The position numbers and the translations under genes are program-made. Below, piece after piece: positions 1 through 9,151 of a stretch of DNA of 64,000 nt (positions are counted from its first letter, which is position 1; each line of letters starts with the position of its first letter). A model generated the notes under the pieces. It did no database searches. It was not told the DNA's origin and was given only the letters and a program-made list of their open reading frames with translations. The DNA is from Hydrogenophaga palleronii NBRC 102513 (GTDB lineage Bacteria > Pseudomonadota > Gammaproteobacteria > Burkholderiales > Burkholderiaceae_C). The DNA lies in assembly GCF_001571225.1 (NCBI RefSeq), contig NZ_BCTJ01000004.1, positions 62,001 through 126,000 of the forward strand, written 5' to 3'.

Positions 1-947
1 CTGATCAGCTCCTGCAGCACCTCCAGCTTGGTCTCGTATTCCTCCTGGATCAGCGGCGTCAACCCGACGCCCGGGACGGTCTGGGTCTTGGTGCAGCTCT
101 CGCAGGTGCGCTGCTCTTTCTCACCCAGGACACGCGTCGCCCAGTCCGCCGCAGCTTGAGGTGTCGACCAGGTCGCGCAGGCGAGGCTGTTGCAGTTGGC
201 GGTGGCGATCGACGACGTGTCGGTCACGCTGCGGCCGTTGACGAGGTTGTAGCCCGCGCGGGTCACGTCGCCGACCACCTTGATGGAGGCTTGACCGGAG
301 CCGCCAGCGTTGTTGCCTCCCACCCACGGCACACCGTCGTTGCCGCGGCGGCTCTCCGCCTGCTCGATGGCCGAGACCGCATCGGTGCTGGCAACCGCCT
401 GGCGCAGCGCCATGCCTTCTGCGATCTGGTTCCAGCCGAGCTGGCCGCCGGCTGCGTCCGCCATCCGTTCTGCCATGGCACGGCAGGTCAGCTTGGAACG
501 GTCGAAGTCCAGCCGTGCCTGCAGAACACCGTTGGTCAGAAGGTTGTACAGGCCCGGGTCGGCACGCTGGATGATCAGCGCGGGCAGCGACGCGACTGCG
601 CTGGTCGCGCTCTGGATCACATTGCTCATGATGTTCTGGAAGCCGTTCGTGAGCCCGTTGAGCTGGTTCTGGATCGTCGTGCTGATGCTCATGTCGCCGC
701 AGATCAGATTGCTGTTCCAACCCACGCCCACACCGATCGAGCGCATACCGGCGGCACCGCTCATCGAGACGGCATTGCCGCCGCCGATCGAGTACATGAC
801 CTCATCACCGATCACGCTGCCGCTGTTCTGAAACCCGGCTTGCGCCCAGGTCAGCCCGGTTGCCAATACCAGGGCGCCGGCGAGCAGCGAAGGTTGCCAG
901 CGCACAGGAAAATGGCGAGGCGGACGGACGTTGTCGTGGCGGTTCAT
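1..947 (-). CDS. TraH-like ICE conjugation protein (TIGR03755 type), C-terminus outside window
   Basis: The frame is open from the ATG at 947 to the edge of the window, about 315 codons, so only the N-terminal part is present. It starts MNRHDNV, followed by a hydrophobic segment ending in TWAQA, a probable signal peptide. The mature part has glycine/asparagine-rich stretches (YSIGGGNAVSMSGAAG) and two cysteine clusters, including CESC near the window edge. It resembles the PFL_4711 family, the TraH-like periplasmic component of G-type secretion systems, probably needed for pilus assembly. It lies 10 bp downstream of the TraU-like gene in the same operon. Two long overlapping frames here, one on each strand, look like GC-driven shadows. 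Confidence 0.8.
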   Translation of the reverse strand, partial: MNRHDNVRPPRHFPVRWQPSLLAGALVLATGLTWAQAGFQNSGSVIGDEVMYSIGGGNAVSMSGAAGMRSIGVGVGWNSNLICGDMSISTTIQNQLNGLTNGFQNIMSNVIQSATSAVASLPALIIQRADPGLYNLLTNGVLQARLDFDRSKLTCRAMAERMADAAGGQLGWNQIAEGMALRQAVASTDAVSAIEQAESRRGNDGVPWVGGNNAGGSGQASIKVVGDVTRAGYNLVNGRSVTDTSSIATANCNSLACATWSTPQAAADWATRVLGEKEQRTCESCTKTQTVPGVGLTPLIQEEYETKLEVLQELI

Positions 948-957
948 GGTGGTGACC

Positions 958-1899
958 TCAGTTGAAATCGACGCTGCCAAGGAAGACCTGGCCCCGACGC
1001 TGGCAGCAGCTATAGGGGCGCCACAGCGCCCAGGCGTAGTCGCCTTGCTGGGCTTGGGTCAGCGGACCGTTGTTCGGAAACACCGCGCAGGACGACGACA
1101 GCCGGGGGGTGAGCTCCTGCCACTTGCCGGTCGACGCGTCACTTTCCACCAACGCGCCGGCCGGCCAGTAGCCGTCGCGGCTGTTGGCGAGGAGGGGCTG
1201 ATAGACATGCAACTGGCCACGGCGGGTGACGACATCACCTGCGCGTTGTGCGACCACGGCACCGGACTTGTGGTCGTCGGTCTGGTGCAGGAAGCCACCG
1301 CGGGGATAGACCGCGCCCCACAGGTTCAGGCTGGTGCGTGCGCCGATCTCGCGCATGCCGGGGATCAGCGCTTCGGGATACACGGCTTCCGGCACGTTGT
1401 AGCGCCATGCGATCGTGTCCAGCGTGCTGAGCAGGTAGGGCATGAATGCCGTGCCCGCGCCCTCACACGCATAGCCCGACGAGCTCGCGAACTGGCTGAA
1501 CAACTGGCCGCCGGGATGGCCGATGACATCGGCGTTTTTGAACTTGGCCAGGTTGTTCTCGTTGTCATGGTTGGTCGTGCCATCCCCGCCGGCCTGCGCC
1601 GTCGGGTTGGACGTGCTCATAGCGCGCACTTCCGTCCAGGGGTTCTCGCCAGTGTTGGAATAGCTGGACACCACGGCGTCCGGGATGTAGTGCCGCACCT
1701 TGATCGAGGTGCGCACCGTGCACCCGGTCCAGGTGCAGTAGAGCCAGTAGCAGATGCCGACCACCCGGTACTCCAGGCAGTCGGGCGAGAGCGTGGAGGA
1801 GACGATGGTTGCGGTGTTGAGCGCGAACGTCGAGGTGGCGCCACACAGCAGCGCAGCCGCGGCGCCGATCCGCAGTCGGCGTGGGACACGGGTCATCAT
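958..1899 (-). CDS. TraU-like ICE conjugation protein (TIGR03756 type)
   Basis: A 313-residue exported protein with an N-terminal signal segment (GAAAALLCGATSTFA) and many cysteines: CLEY, GICYWLYCTWTGC, ACEG, SCAV and a CC pair near the C-terminus. This cysteine-rich pattern with GICYWLYC is typical of the TraU/PFL_4710 family, periplasmic proteins of the mating apparatus probably stabilised by disulfides. That fits the thioredoxin-fold proteins encoded in the same operon. The start overlaps the upstream TIGR03757-type stop by 4 bp (1896-1899), indicating translational coupling. Length and context agree with the family; the exact molecular role in G-type systems is not established. Confidence 0.85.
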   Translation of the reverse strand: MMTRVPRRLRIGAAAALLCGATSTFALNTATIVSSTLSPDCLEYRVVGICYWLYCTWTGCTVRTSIKVRHYIPDAVVSSYSNTGENPWTEVRAMSTSNPTAQAGGDGTTNHDNENNLAKFKNADVIGHPGGQLFSQFASSSGYACEGAGTAFMPYLLSTLDTIAWRYNVPEAVYPEALIPGMREIGARTSLNLWGAVYPRGGFLHQTDDHKSGAVVAQRAGDVVTRRGQLHVYQPLLANSRDGYWPAGALVESDASTGKWQELTPRLSSSCAVFPNNGPLTQAQQGDYAWALWRPYSCCQRRGQVFLGSVDFN

Positions 1900-2318
1900 G
1901 GCTTGTCCTTGCGGTGTTGTGCGACGCGCGCCAAGGCTTTGTCGAGATCGGACTCGCCGTAGACCACGTAGCGTTGGTCCACGACGACGGCCGGGAGTGT
2001 GGTGATTCCGAGGCTCCAGGCGTCGGCCACGCCTTGGTAAGCATCGCGCATGCGCTTCTGCAGGGGCTGGCCGCCTTGCTGCAGGCGCTGCTGGACTAGC
2101 GCGGCGGCGCGCTGCGGATCGCTCGACAACTGCGCGGCCAACTCAGCCTCGAAGCGCTGCGGCATGTCCAGCTTGATGAGGCGGCTGACGGTGGCCTTGC
2201 CCGTCACCGGATTGCCCGAGTTGGTGACGACCCAGACCTCCTGGGCATTGGCCGCCACCGAGCCCAACGTCGCCATCCCGATCAAGGCTTGTCCGAGCAG
2301 AAGGCAGAGATTTCGCAT
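1896..2318 (-). CDS. Thioredoxin-fold ICE protein (TIGR03757/DUF1525 type)
   Basis: 140 residues. I chose the internal ATG at 2318 (MRNLCLLLGQAL) because it begins a clear signal peptide ending in VAANA; the longer frame adds 13 residues without export character. The C-terminal half contains TTLPAVVVDQRYVVYG, the cis-proline region of a thioredoxin-like fold as in TrbC/DUF1525 proteins, but there is no CxxC. It is therefore more likely structural or chaperone-like than an oxidoreductase. It lies directly upstream of the TraU-like gene with a 4-bp overlap. Its own upstream side borders the inserted plus-strand gene at 2497, so transcription from the main operon may be disturbed there. Confidence 0.82.
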   Translation of the reverse strand: MRNLCLLLGQALIGMATLGSVAANAQEVWVVTNSGNPVTGKATVSRLIKLDMPQRFEAELAAQLSSDPQRAAALVQQRLQQGGQPLQKRMRDAYQGVADAWSLGITTLPAVVVDQRYVVYGESDLDKALARVAQHRKDKP

Positions 2319-2496
2319 GGCATGCGGCCCTGGAAGTGGAAGACCCCAGTAGTGCAACGCAAGGGGCCGCCAAGAGCCACGAACAATGCGTACCGACCCG
2401 CACCCGCATTTTCCGGGCGGATGCGATCAGAGCGGCCATTCCCCAGCCAGGGCTGCGGTAAGGTGATGAAAGACAAACTTTGGAGAGACAGATCCT

Positions 2497-3498
2497 ATGC
2501 CCTATGTGATTCAGCCGTGGGAGGCCATCGCCCCGAACTACCGAGGCACCGCCATACTGGGCAATGGCGCCAGCATTGCGGTCAGCCCCAGCTTTTCCTA
2601 TGGCTCGCTGCTGGAGCATGCGCGAGCCAACGAGCTGATTGCCCCGGACGTCGAGCGACTGTTCGCGTTCTTCGGAACGACGGACTTCGAGCTGATCCTG
2701 CGCATCGTGTGGCAGGCATCGAACGTCAATCAATCACTGCAGATCCCGGACCAACGAACGCATGAGGCATACCTGAGGGTTCGAGACTGTCTCATCCAGA
2801 GTGTCCAGGACATCCATCCCGAGTTCGACCAGGTCAGTGGGCACTTGCCGGCGATCTACCGATTCCTCAAACACTTCGATACGGTTGCCTCGCTGAACTA
2901 CGACCTCATCGTCTATTGGGCCTTGATGCATGGTTACGACCATGACGAGGAGCACGCCATCAAGGACTGCTTCGGCGCGGGCGGGTTGTTTCAGGACGAT
3001 TGGCGCAGACTGAGAACGCCGATTCGGCGTCAGCGATCGACCACATTGGTTTTCTATCCGCATGGCAGCCTGGTGCTGTGCCGCAATCGCGTCGAGCAGG
3101 AGCGCAAGATCCACAACGCCGATGCCGGGCTGCTGGAGGCCATCCTGACGCGTTGGCGCAGCGAAGAGGTTGTGCCTCTGTTCGTGAGCGAGGGAACCTG
3201 GCAGCAAAAAGTGAGTTCAATCCAGAACAGCTACTACCTCTCCACGGTTTACCGGGAAGTGCTGGGCTCGGAGCGCGAGACGCTCGTCATCTATGGATGG
3301 GGGTTGGGAGAGCAGGACCTCCATCTGCTGCAGCGCATGCGAGGTACGGGCATCCGCCGCGTCGCAGTTTCTGTGCACGGCGCTGACCAGATCTATTGCA
3401 ACCGGGTTCTGCCGATCGTTCAAGGAGCTCTGGGCGTGGTACCAGTAGAGTTTTTCGACAGTCAGAGCGCAGGCTGCTGGAATCACCAAGGGGCTTAG
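2497..3498 (+). CDS. SIR2-like / DUF4917-type protein, lone cargo gene
   Basis: 333 residues, transcribed against the surrounding conjugation operon, with a ribosome site (GGAGAG) about 8 nt before the ATG. The sequence has marks of a SIR2-like NAD-binding fold: LGNGAS at residues 21-26 followed by FSYGSLL, SLNYD at 132-136, YPHGSL at 187-192 with a histidine where SIR2 proteins have the catalytic one, and YGWGLGEQD at 266-274. The best match I know is the DUF4917 group of stand-alone SIR2-like proteins. Related SIR2 domains in defence systems cleave NAD+ during phage infection. No such partner gene lies nearby, and activity here is inference. Its position and opposite strand suggest insertion as cargo. 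Confidence 0.65.
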   Translation: MPYVIQPWEAIAPNYRGTAILGNGASIAVSPSFSYGSLLEHARANELIAPDVERLFAFFGTTDFELILRIVWQASNVNQSLQIPDQRTHEAYLRVRDCLIQSVQDIHPEFDQVSGHLPAIYRFLKHFDTVASLNYDLIVYWALMHGYDHDEEHAIKDCFGAGGLFQDDWRRLRTPIRRQRSTTLVFYPHGSLVLCRNRVEQERKIHNADAGLLEAILTRWRSEEVVPLFVSEGTWQQKVSSIQNSYYLSTVYREVLGSERETLVIYGWGLGEQDLHLLQRMRGTGIRRVAVSVHGADQIYCNRVLPIVQGALGVVPVEFFDSQSAGCWNHQGA

Positions 3499-3677
3499 CA
3501 TGAGGCGATGCGTAGCAGCTAGGGGCAGGCAAGTTTCCGCATCAAGGCATGGCGTTGCTGCGCTAGATGCCAGTTGATGCGGTCCGCCCAGCCCGAGCCG
3601 GCCAGATCGGGAAATGGGCGCTTTCCTTGGAATACCTTCCGTCGATGATCGCAACCTGGAGAGAGTGCCAACTCTGG

Positions 3678-4427
3678 CTATGGGAACGCACGCCACTTGG
3701 CATCTGCATTGAGCGCCTCTGCGGGCATCGGAGTTGCCTGAGCTTCATTAGATTGCTCGGAGGCGAGGTAGTCCAGGGCCGACAGCAAGGCATCACCCAC
3801 AACAGGTCCGGTCAATACCATGGAGCGATCAGTAGCCTGATCGATCAGGCGAATCGAGGGGGTGGCATTGAGGCCATCTTTGCGCGCCTGATCCGCCTGC
3901 TGGCGAACCGCCAGCCCGGGACGTTCGCTGTCCAAACAGGCTTGCACCGCCGCGTCGTCTGGATACGCCGTGCCGGGCGGCAGCCCCTGGCCGCCGCCGC
4001 GCGTGTGTTGATACACCCAGGCGATAGCCTTCCAGAAGCGAGCATGCCCGAACGTCTCGCCCACGCACTCCACCCAGCGTGCCTCTTCGCTGGCAGCAGG
4101 CTCATGCATCGCGAGCGGAAGGTGATGCCACTGCAGATTGACGTCACGGTGCCCATCGACCCACGTTCGCAGCACCGGGGTGTAGGACTGGCAGAACGGG
4201 CATTCCAGATCGGCGTAGACAACGATCGTGAAGCGCGCTGAAGCTGGGCCGTAGCGCCAGGGTGGGCCGGCCGCGTGCTCAATACCAGGCTGCTCGACAG
4301 CGACAGGATCTGCAGGTTGATGCGATGCGAAGAAACCCCACACCAATGCAGCAAGCGCTGCGCCGCCCGCAGCAAGCCACCAGGCACGCCGGGACTTTTT
4401 GAGAACGGGCTTCGGTGTGGTGGTCAT
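3678..4427 (-). CDS. Membrane-anchored DsbA-like thiol oxidoreductase
   Basis: 249 residues: a cytoplasmic N-terminus rich in lysine and arginine, one membrane anchor at about residues 15-34, then a periplasmic thioredoxin/DsbA-fold domain. The active-site motif is ECPFC with cysteines at 76 and 79, and NATPSIRL supplies the cis-proline. It probably introduces or isomerises disulfides in cysteine-rich mating-apparatus proteins such as the TraU-like protein encoded downstream. The start overlaps the TraC stop by 4 bp. A dedicated DsbA/DsbC-like gene beside TraC is normal for G-type ICE systems. The downstream end faces the inserted SIR2-like gene. Confidence 0.85.
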   Translation of the reverse strand: MTTTPKPVLKKSRRAWWLAAGGAALAALVWGFFASHQPADPVAVEQPGIEHAAGPPWRYGPASARFTIVVYADLECPFCQSYTPVLRTWVDGHRDVNLQWHHLPLAMHEPAASEEARWVECVGETFGHARFWKAIAWVYQHTRGGGQGLPPGTAYPDDAAVQACLDSERPGLAVRQQADQARKDGLNATPSIRLIDQATDRSMVLTGPVVGDALLSALDYLASEQSNEAQATPMPAEALNADAKWRAFP

Positions 4428-7318
4428 GATGGTTCCCCGGCGAACACGTCGTCGTATGGCAGCGGGTCGATGCCGCGCGCACGATCAATATTTTCGGCCA
4501 CCTTGAAAGCCGCTTCGAGTTCGCCGATGCCGTGTTGCTGCATGAGCTGGAAGCGCTCAGCTTTCTCTTCCGGCTCCGTCTGGGCCAACGCCAGATAGAG
4601 GCTGGGCGGGACCGCGCGGAACAGAACCTCCATCGACTTGGACAGGATCACGCCCTCGCTGAACTTGCCGGCCTCCTTACGCGCCGAGAGCATTAGCGCC
4701 TTCTGCGCAGGATTCAGCTCACGAAAGCGCGCGATCTTCTCGACCTCATCCGGCGGCATCGACAGGCAGATCCACCACTCGATCATGTTGAGCATCGGCT
4801 CGGCGGACTTTGGCAGGTCGTCCACGTTCTGTGTGGCGAGCCAGAACCAGGCGCCCAGCTTTCGCCACATCTTGGTGATCTTGACCACGTAGGGGGACAG
4901 CAGCGGGTTCTTGGTGATGATGTGACCCTCATCGGTCACATTGACGATGGGCCGGCCCAGGAATTGGTCACGCTCTGCGATGTTGTTGACCGTGCTGATC
5001 AACGAGATGTAGGCGATGGACAGTTGGGCGTTGTAGCCCTCGCGGGCATAGGTGGCCAGGTCCACGATCGTGACGTCGGCCTCCGGCCAGGGCGTACCCG
5101 GCCGGTCGAACATCTCGCCGTCGGTGCCTTGGCAGAACATGTCCATGGCGTCGGCCATTTCGAGCAGCCGGGAGCGCCGCGTCTCGGGTAGGGTCGTGTC
5201 GCGGCCGCGCTCGCGCAAGGCATCGCGCACGTCGCGGGTCAGCACGGTGCGGTTGTCGGCGACACAGCGCTGCGCGGCCTCGAGAATGCACTGGCGGATC
5301 AGCGAGCGGTCTGCGCGCGTCATGCGCGCTTCTTCCTTGTCCTCGCCGCCAGTGATCATCAGGCGGGCGGTGATCTCCAGCTCGCCGAGCACGTCGCGCT
5401 GCTCGTCGGCCTCATTGGCTTCGACCGCTGGCGGTTGCTCCTCGTCCAGCGCGTCAGCGTCGAGGGTCTGCACGTCGCTGGGCGTCTCGATCAGGCGTCG
5501 GGCGTCCGCGAAAGGCGCAAGGCTGACCCCGGCGCCCGGCGCGAGCTTGACCCGGTTGACCGTGAGCCCGAGGCGCTTGGCGAAGTCGCCGAACATACCG
5601 AAGGAGTTGCCTGCCTCGACGATGAACATGCGCGGGCGGTAGATCGCGGCGACCTGATTCAGGATGTTGTTCAAGGTAGCAGACTTGCCCGATCCGGTCG
5701 GGCCGAACAGGAACAGATGCGCATTCATCTGCCGATCCAGACGGTTGAAGGGGTCGAAGGTGATCACGCCGCCGCCACGGTTGAAGAACGTGATGCCAGG
5801 GTGTCCCGTGCCCTGGCTGCGGCCCCAGACCGGCGACAGGTTGGCCGCGTGCTGGGCGAACATCAGTTGGGTGTACCACTGCCTGCGGTCCGCGCCGGGG
5901 TTGTAGAGGCAGGGCAACCAGCGAAGGTAGCTGTTGAGCGGCGCAACTTCGTCTTCCTCGCGCACCGGCTGCAGGCCGGCATTGAGCATGACATTGGCGA
6001 GCTGCAGGCCGCGCCGGTCGAGCTCCGCTTCATCACGCCCGCGCAGGTAGAAAGCCAGCGTGCCGCGGTACAGCTTGTGGGAACTGCCGATCAGGGAGCG
6101 GGCCTCGTGCACATCCTTGAGCGTTTGTTCCGATGCGAGGGTCTCGCCCACGGCCTTCTTGGCGAGATGGTTCAGGTGGGCTTCGAGCACGTCCTGCGGC
6201 GTGGCGACCAGGGTCAGGCACAGCGTGGTGTCTTCCGGCATCTGGTCGAACAGGGTGTTGATCGCATCGCCCTTGCGCGTCTCCCCGGTGAGGTGGCCGG
6301 TGACCGGCGGCGTGCGCAGCCGGTCGGTCACCATGACCCGATGCGGCATGCCGTCGAAGTACCACAACCCCTGTTCGACGTCCGAGCGCGGCTGGCCGAA
6401 GAACAGGCGCTGGCTGAAATCTGTGCCGCTGGCCAGCTCGATTTCGTCGATCTCGGCGGTCTCGGGGTACGCTGCCAGCTGGTAGAAGCGCTCGCGGTCC
6501 TGCGCTTCAGAGCCCAGCGTTGTGGGATGGGGGTTGAACCAGCGCAGCAGCCAGCCATGGATTGCAGGTGCACCCAACCGGCGCGCCTGGATGCCGGCGT
6601 TGCTCAGTCCACCGGCCAGGCGATCGCACACGGTGTTGAGGGCATGTTCCGGCGTCTGGCCGCGCCGACTGCTTTGGCCCATCGCGCGGCGGTACACCAC
6701 CATGCGTACGCGCCGGCTCTGGCCGCGCCAACGCAGGCGCGTTACCACGGTGTCCTCGAACAGGCCACCTGGCTTGGCGACGGCGCGCAGATGGTGAGCG
6801 AAAAACTTCAGGTAGAACTCGCTGAAGCGGGAGCCCTGCGCACGCGGCTGGATGTAGCGGCGCAGCGCATCCAGGTATTGGTCGAAGCTTGCTTCATCCT
6901 GGGCATAGAGCTGGACGACCCAGGGGTTCTCGTCGAGCTCGTCGAAGCTGTCCTGCAGCGCGTTCTCCAGCGCGTCGCGCGCCTGAGCCAGCCAGACTGC
7001 CTCACGGCCCTCGGTGCCCAAGGGCGTCAGCTCGAAGAAGGCAGCAACTGATTGGCCGTCTTCGAGCAGCATGCACTGGGATTCGGGCAGGAATTCCACC
7101 CACGGCAGCAGTGAGACGAACGACGGCGCTACGTCGTAGAGGGCCTGCTCATCGGCCGTCGTCGCGGCGCGCAGCCTCTGAACGGCTTCTCCGGGCATCC
7201 GCACACCCGCATCACGCAGCGCCTGCACATGGCGCTGCCAGCCATCGGGCTGTGCTTGCTCGGTGGGTGAGGCGCCGGGCACTTTGCGGCGGCGCCACGG
7301 TAGCGTCCAGGCCATCAA
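4424..7318 (-). CDS. traC: TraC/VirB4-type conjugation ATPase (TIGR03744 type)
   Basis: 964 residues, the usual size for the PFL_4706 family of ICE-borne VirB4-like ATPases. The N-terminal half is the pilus-assembly domain. The Walker A motif GPTGSGKS lies at residues 539-546, and IVDLATY with VTDEGH further on looks like the Walker B region. It powers pilus biogenesis and substrate transport at the inner membrane. The start overlaps the lipoprotein stop by 4 bp and the stop overlaps the DsbA-like start by 4 bp, so it sits inside a tightly coupled operon. The long plus-strand frame at 5435-7051 is its shadow. Confidence 0.95.
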   Translation of the reverse strand: MMAWTLPWRRRKVPGASPTEQAQPDGWQRHVQALRDAGVRMPGEAVQRLRAATTADEQALYDVAPSFVSLLPWVEFLPESQCMLLEDGQSVAAFFELTPLGTEGREAVWLAQARDALENALQDSFDELDENPWVVQLYAQDEASFDQYLDALRRYIQPRAQGSRFSEFYLKFFAHHLRAVAKPGGLFEDTVVTRLRWRGQSRRVRMVVYRRAMGQSSRRGQTPEHALNTVCDRLAGGLSNAGIQARRLGAPAIHGWLLRWFNPHPTTLGSEAQDRERFYQLAAYPETAEIDEIELASGTDFSQRLFFGQPRSDVEQGLWYFDGMPHRVMVTDRLRTPPVTGHLTGETRKGDAINTLFDQMPEDTTLCLTLVATPQDVLEAHLNHLAKKAVGETLASEQTLKDVHEARSLIGSSHKLYRGTLAFYLRGRDEAELDRRGLQLANVMLNAGLQPVREEDEVAPLNSYLRWLPCLYNPGADRRQWYTQLMFAQHAANLSPVWGRSQGTGHPGITFFNRGGGVITFDPFNRLDRQMNAHLFLFGPTGSGKSATLNNILNQVAAIYRPRMFIVEAGNSFGMFGDFAKRLGLTVNRVKLAPGAGVSLAPFADARRLIETPSDVQTLDADALDEEQPPAVEANEADEQRDVLGELEITARLMITGGEDKEEARMTRADRSLIRQCILEAAQRCVADNRTVLTRDVRDALRERGRDTTLPETRRSRLLEMADAMDMFCQGTDGEMFDRPGTPWPEADVTIVDLATYAREGYNAQLSIAYISLISTVNNIAERDQFLGRPIVNVTDEGHIITKNPLLSPYVVKITKMWRKLGAWFWLATQNVDDLPKSAEPMLNMIEWWICLSMPPDEVEKIARFRELNPAQKALMLSARKEAGKFSEGVILSKSMEVLFRAVPPSLYLALAQTEPEEKAERFQLMQQHGIGELEAAFKVAENIDRARGIDPLPYDDVFAGEPS

Positions 7319-7749
7319 TAGTCCTCCACACGTTCGCCAGGCATGGCGTACTGGATGCGCTGGTACAGGGGGAACACCGTGGTGTAGCCCGGCACAGGCA
7401 CCGGATCCGTGCCCGCCAGATGCGGGAACACGTACATCACCAGGTCCGGGTTCGGCAGCCGATGAAACTGGCGGTAGATCTCGTTTGCCGCCGTGCGGGT
7501 ATAGCGGGCCTGCTCGGCCGGCGCCGCGGCGATGTCCGCTTCGAGCAGCGGCCGGCGTAGCGTCTGGCGGGCATCGAGCAACTGGCGCCGGGACACCTGG
7601 CCCGTACCACCATCGCCACCTTCCTGCTGCCAGATGTCCTGCATGGTCCGTCCACCATGGGTGAGCAAGTCTTCCTTGTTGGTGGCGCAGCCGGTGAGTG
7701 TGCCCACCACGAGTGCCAGCACGAGGGGCTTAGTCCAGTTCGGGCGCAT
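7315..7749 (-). CDS. Conjugative-region lipoprotein (TIGR03751 type)
   Basis: 144 residues, starting at the ATG at 7749 (MRPNWTKPLVLALV). This gives a lipoprotein signal with lipobox LTGC at about residues 17-20, as expected for the family. The mature part contains QLLDARQTLRRPL and PNPDLVMYVFPHL, features I associate with TIGR03751. It is probably the VirB7-like outer-membrane lipoprotein of the core complex. The start lies within the last 20 bp of the upstream TIGR03752-type gene and the stop overlaps the TraC start, so translation is coupled on both sides. The extended frame up to 8013 runs through that upstream gene and was not used. Confidence 0.85.
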   Translation of the reverse strand: MRPNWTKPLVLALVVGTLTGCATNKEDLLTHGGRTMQDIWQQEGGDGGTGQVSRRQLLDARQTLRRPLLEADIAAAPAEQARYTRTAANEIYRQFHRLPNPDLVMYVFPHLAGTDPVPVPGYTTVFPLYQRIQYAMPGERVEDY

Positions 7750-9151
7750 GAGCTTCTCCTGCACGGTGGTCGACCTTGCGGCCTTCGGGGTCGTAGTCGA
7801 TGGCGAGCGGCTTCTCCAGGTGGACGGCAACCTTGGCGCCCGGCTGCACGTACACCGCTGCAAAGGCTTGCCCGTAGAGCTTGTTGACCCAGCTCGACAT
7901 TTCCTGGACACCGCCAGCCAGGATCCGGCCAACGGCTTCTTGGCCGGTGATGCCGACAGTGCCGATCGAGCCATCGGCGCCGACATAGGACGATCGCCCG
8001 CTGTCTGATTCAATCAGCGAGGCAGCGCCAGCGCCGGCGGCCGTGATCAGAGCCTGGGTGCCCAGGTACTGTTGGGCATTGCTGCGGCGCTCGCCACTGA
8101 CGCAGGGAATGCCGTGCGGGTCGCTGATCCAGCCGAGGCCATCCTGCTGATCGTTGTTCTGCTGGTTGCCGTCGCGGTCTTCGGGGATGGTGCGGATCGT
8201 GCCGTCGTTGAAGACAAAGGTGATGCTGCGCACCTGGCCGCGAACGCACGAGAGCGTCCAATCACCGGCTGCGGTACCGCTGAACACGGCGCCGGCCACA
8301 TCCGGAATGTCAATGCCGTTGGCGGTCAGGTTGTCCGGCCCGACGAGCACTTTGAATGGGTACGGGTCGTTCACGGTGCCATCGATGGGAACGCGGCCGA
8401 TCAGTGCCGTCATCGCCACCGAGCCCATCAGCGTCGAGTTGGTCGGCACGGTGTAGACCGCCTTGGCCTTGCTGACTCCTACGGCCTTGGCGCCGGCATT
8501 GGCGACCGTGTCGGCAGTAGCTTCCAATGTGCGTTGGGCAGGACCGAAACTGGTGGGGAAGCTGAGCGAGCTGCCGTTGCTGCGGCCCCGGCCATCGGTC
8601 TGCTTGGCATCGTCAGGTTCCACCCAGCGTACGCCGCCGGGCGCGCTCGCCATGCCGTCCCCATCCCCGTCACTCAGGCCCAGGCCCACCGGCAGGTCGG
8701 CGTGGCCATTGCCGCGGCTGCCGATGCTCTCAAGGCGGCGCTGCAGGTCTTGCAGTAGGCCTTCGGTCTGCTGGCGTTCGCTGGCGATCTGCTCTTGGTC
8801 GCGGCGCAGAGTGGCCCGCTCGGACTCCAGGGCGGTGCCGATGCGCTGGTCGATCGCCGTTTCCCGCTGACGCAGGCGTTGGTTCTCTTCGCGCTGCGTC
8901 TTGTTGTCCGTGGTGGCGGTCTGCAGCTCGGTACGCAGTTGCTTTACCTGGGCGACGAGGGTGGCCACCGTGTCGCGTGGCGTGTCGCCCTGGATGCCCA
9001 GCGCCTTCATTTCATCCGATGTGAGCTGGGCGCTGGCGTCGGCGCCAACGGGTGCCTTGCTCCCACCATTGGAGAACAGCCGGATGCCGAAGAACAGCAC
9101 GACCAGGGCCACCGGAATCATCAACCACTTGAGTAGACCGTTACTGCGCAT
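7730..9151 (-). CDS. TraB/VirB10-like ICE protein (TIGR03752 type)
   Basis: 473 residues: a short cytoplasmic N-terminus, a membrane segment at about residues 8-25, a long coiled coil rich in E, Q and R over about residues 75-150, then a periplasmic beta-rich domain with AVYTVPTNSTLMGSV. That region and the PFKVLVGPDNLTANGIDIP stretch match the PFL_4705 family, which occupies the VirB10/TraB position spanning the two membranes. The C-terminal section with GYGQ-like sequence KLYGQAFAAVYVQPG is typical of TraB proteins. The start overlaps the TIGR03749-type stop by 11 bp. Confidence 0.87.
   Translation of the reverse strand: MRSNGLLKWLMIPVALVVLFFGIRLFSNGGSKAPVGADASAQLTSDEMKALGIQGDTPRDTVATLVAQVKQLRTELQTATTDNKTQREENQRLRQRETAIDQRIGTALESERATLRRDQEQIASERQQTEGLLQDLQRRLESIGSRGNGHADLPVGLGLSDGDGDGMASAPGGVRWVEPDDAKQTDGRGRSNGSSLSFPTSFGPAQRTLEATADTVANAGAKAVGVSKAKAVYTVPTNSTLMGSVAMTALIGRVPIDGTVNDPYPFKVLVGPDNLTANGIDIPDVAGAVFSGTAAGDWTLSCVRGQVRSITFVFNDGTIRTIPEDRDGNQQNNDQQDGLGWISDPHGIPCVSGERRSNAQQYLGTQALITAAGAGAASLIESDSGRSSYVGADGSIGTVGITGQEAVGRILAGGVQEMSSWVNKLYGQAFAAVYVQPGAKVAVHLEKPLAIDYDPEGRKVDHRAGEAHAPELD

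Noticed and set aside
156..965. Plus-strand open frame of 269 codons near the left edge
   Set aside because: The minus-strand frame here starts with a signal peptide and matches the operon's TraH-like gene; the plus frame overlaps it without a ribosome site.
5435..7051. Long plus-strand open frame (538 codons)
   Set aside because: It lies entirely within the TraC/VirB4 gene on the other strand, has no ribosome site and shows the arginine/valine-rich make-up of a GC shadow.
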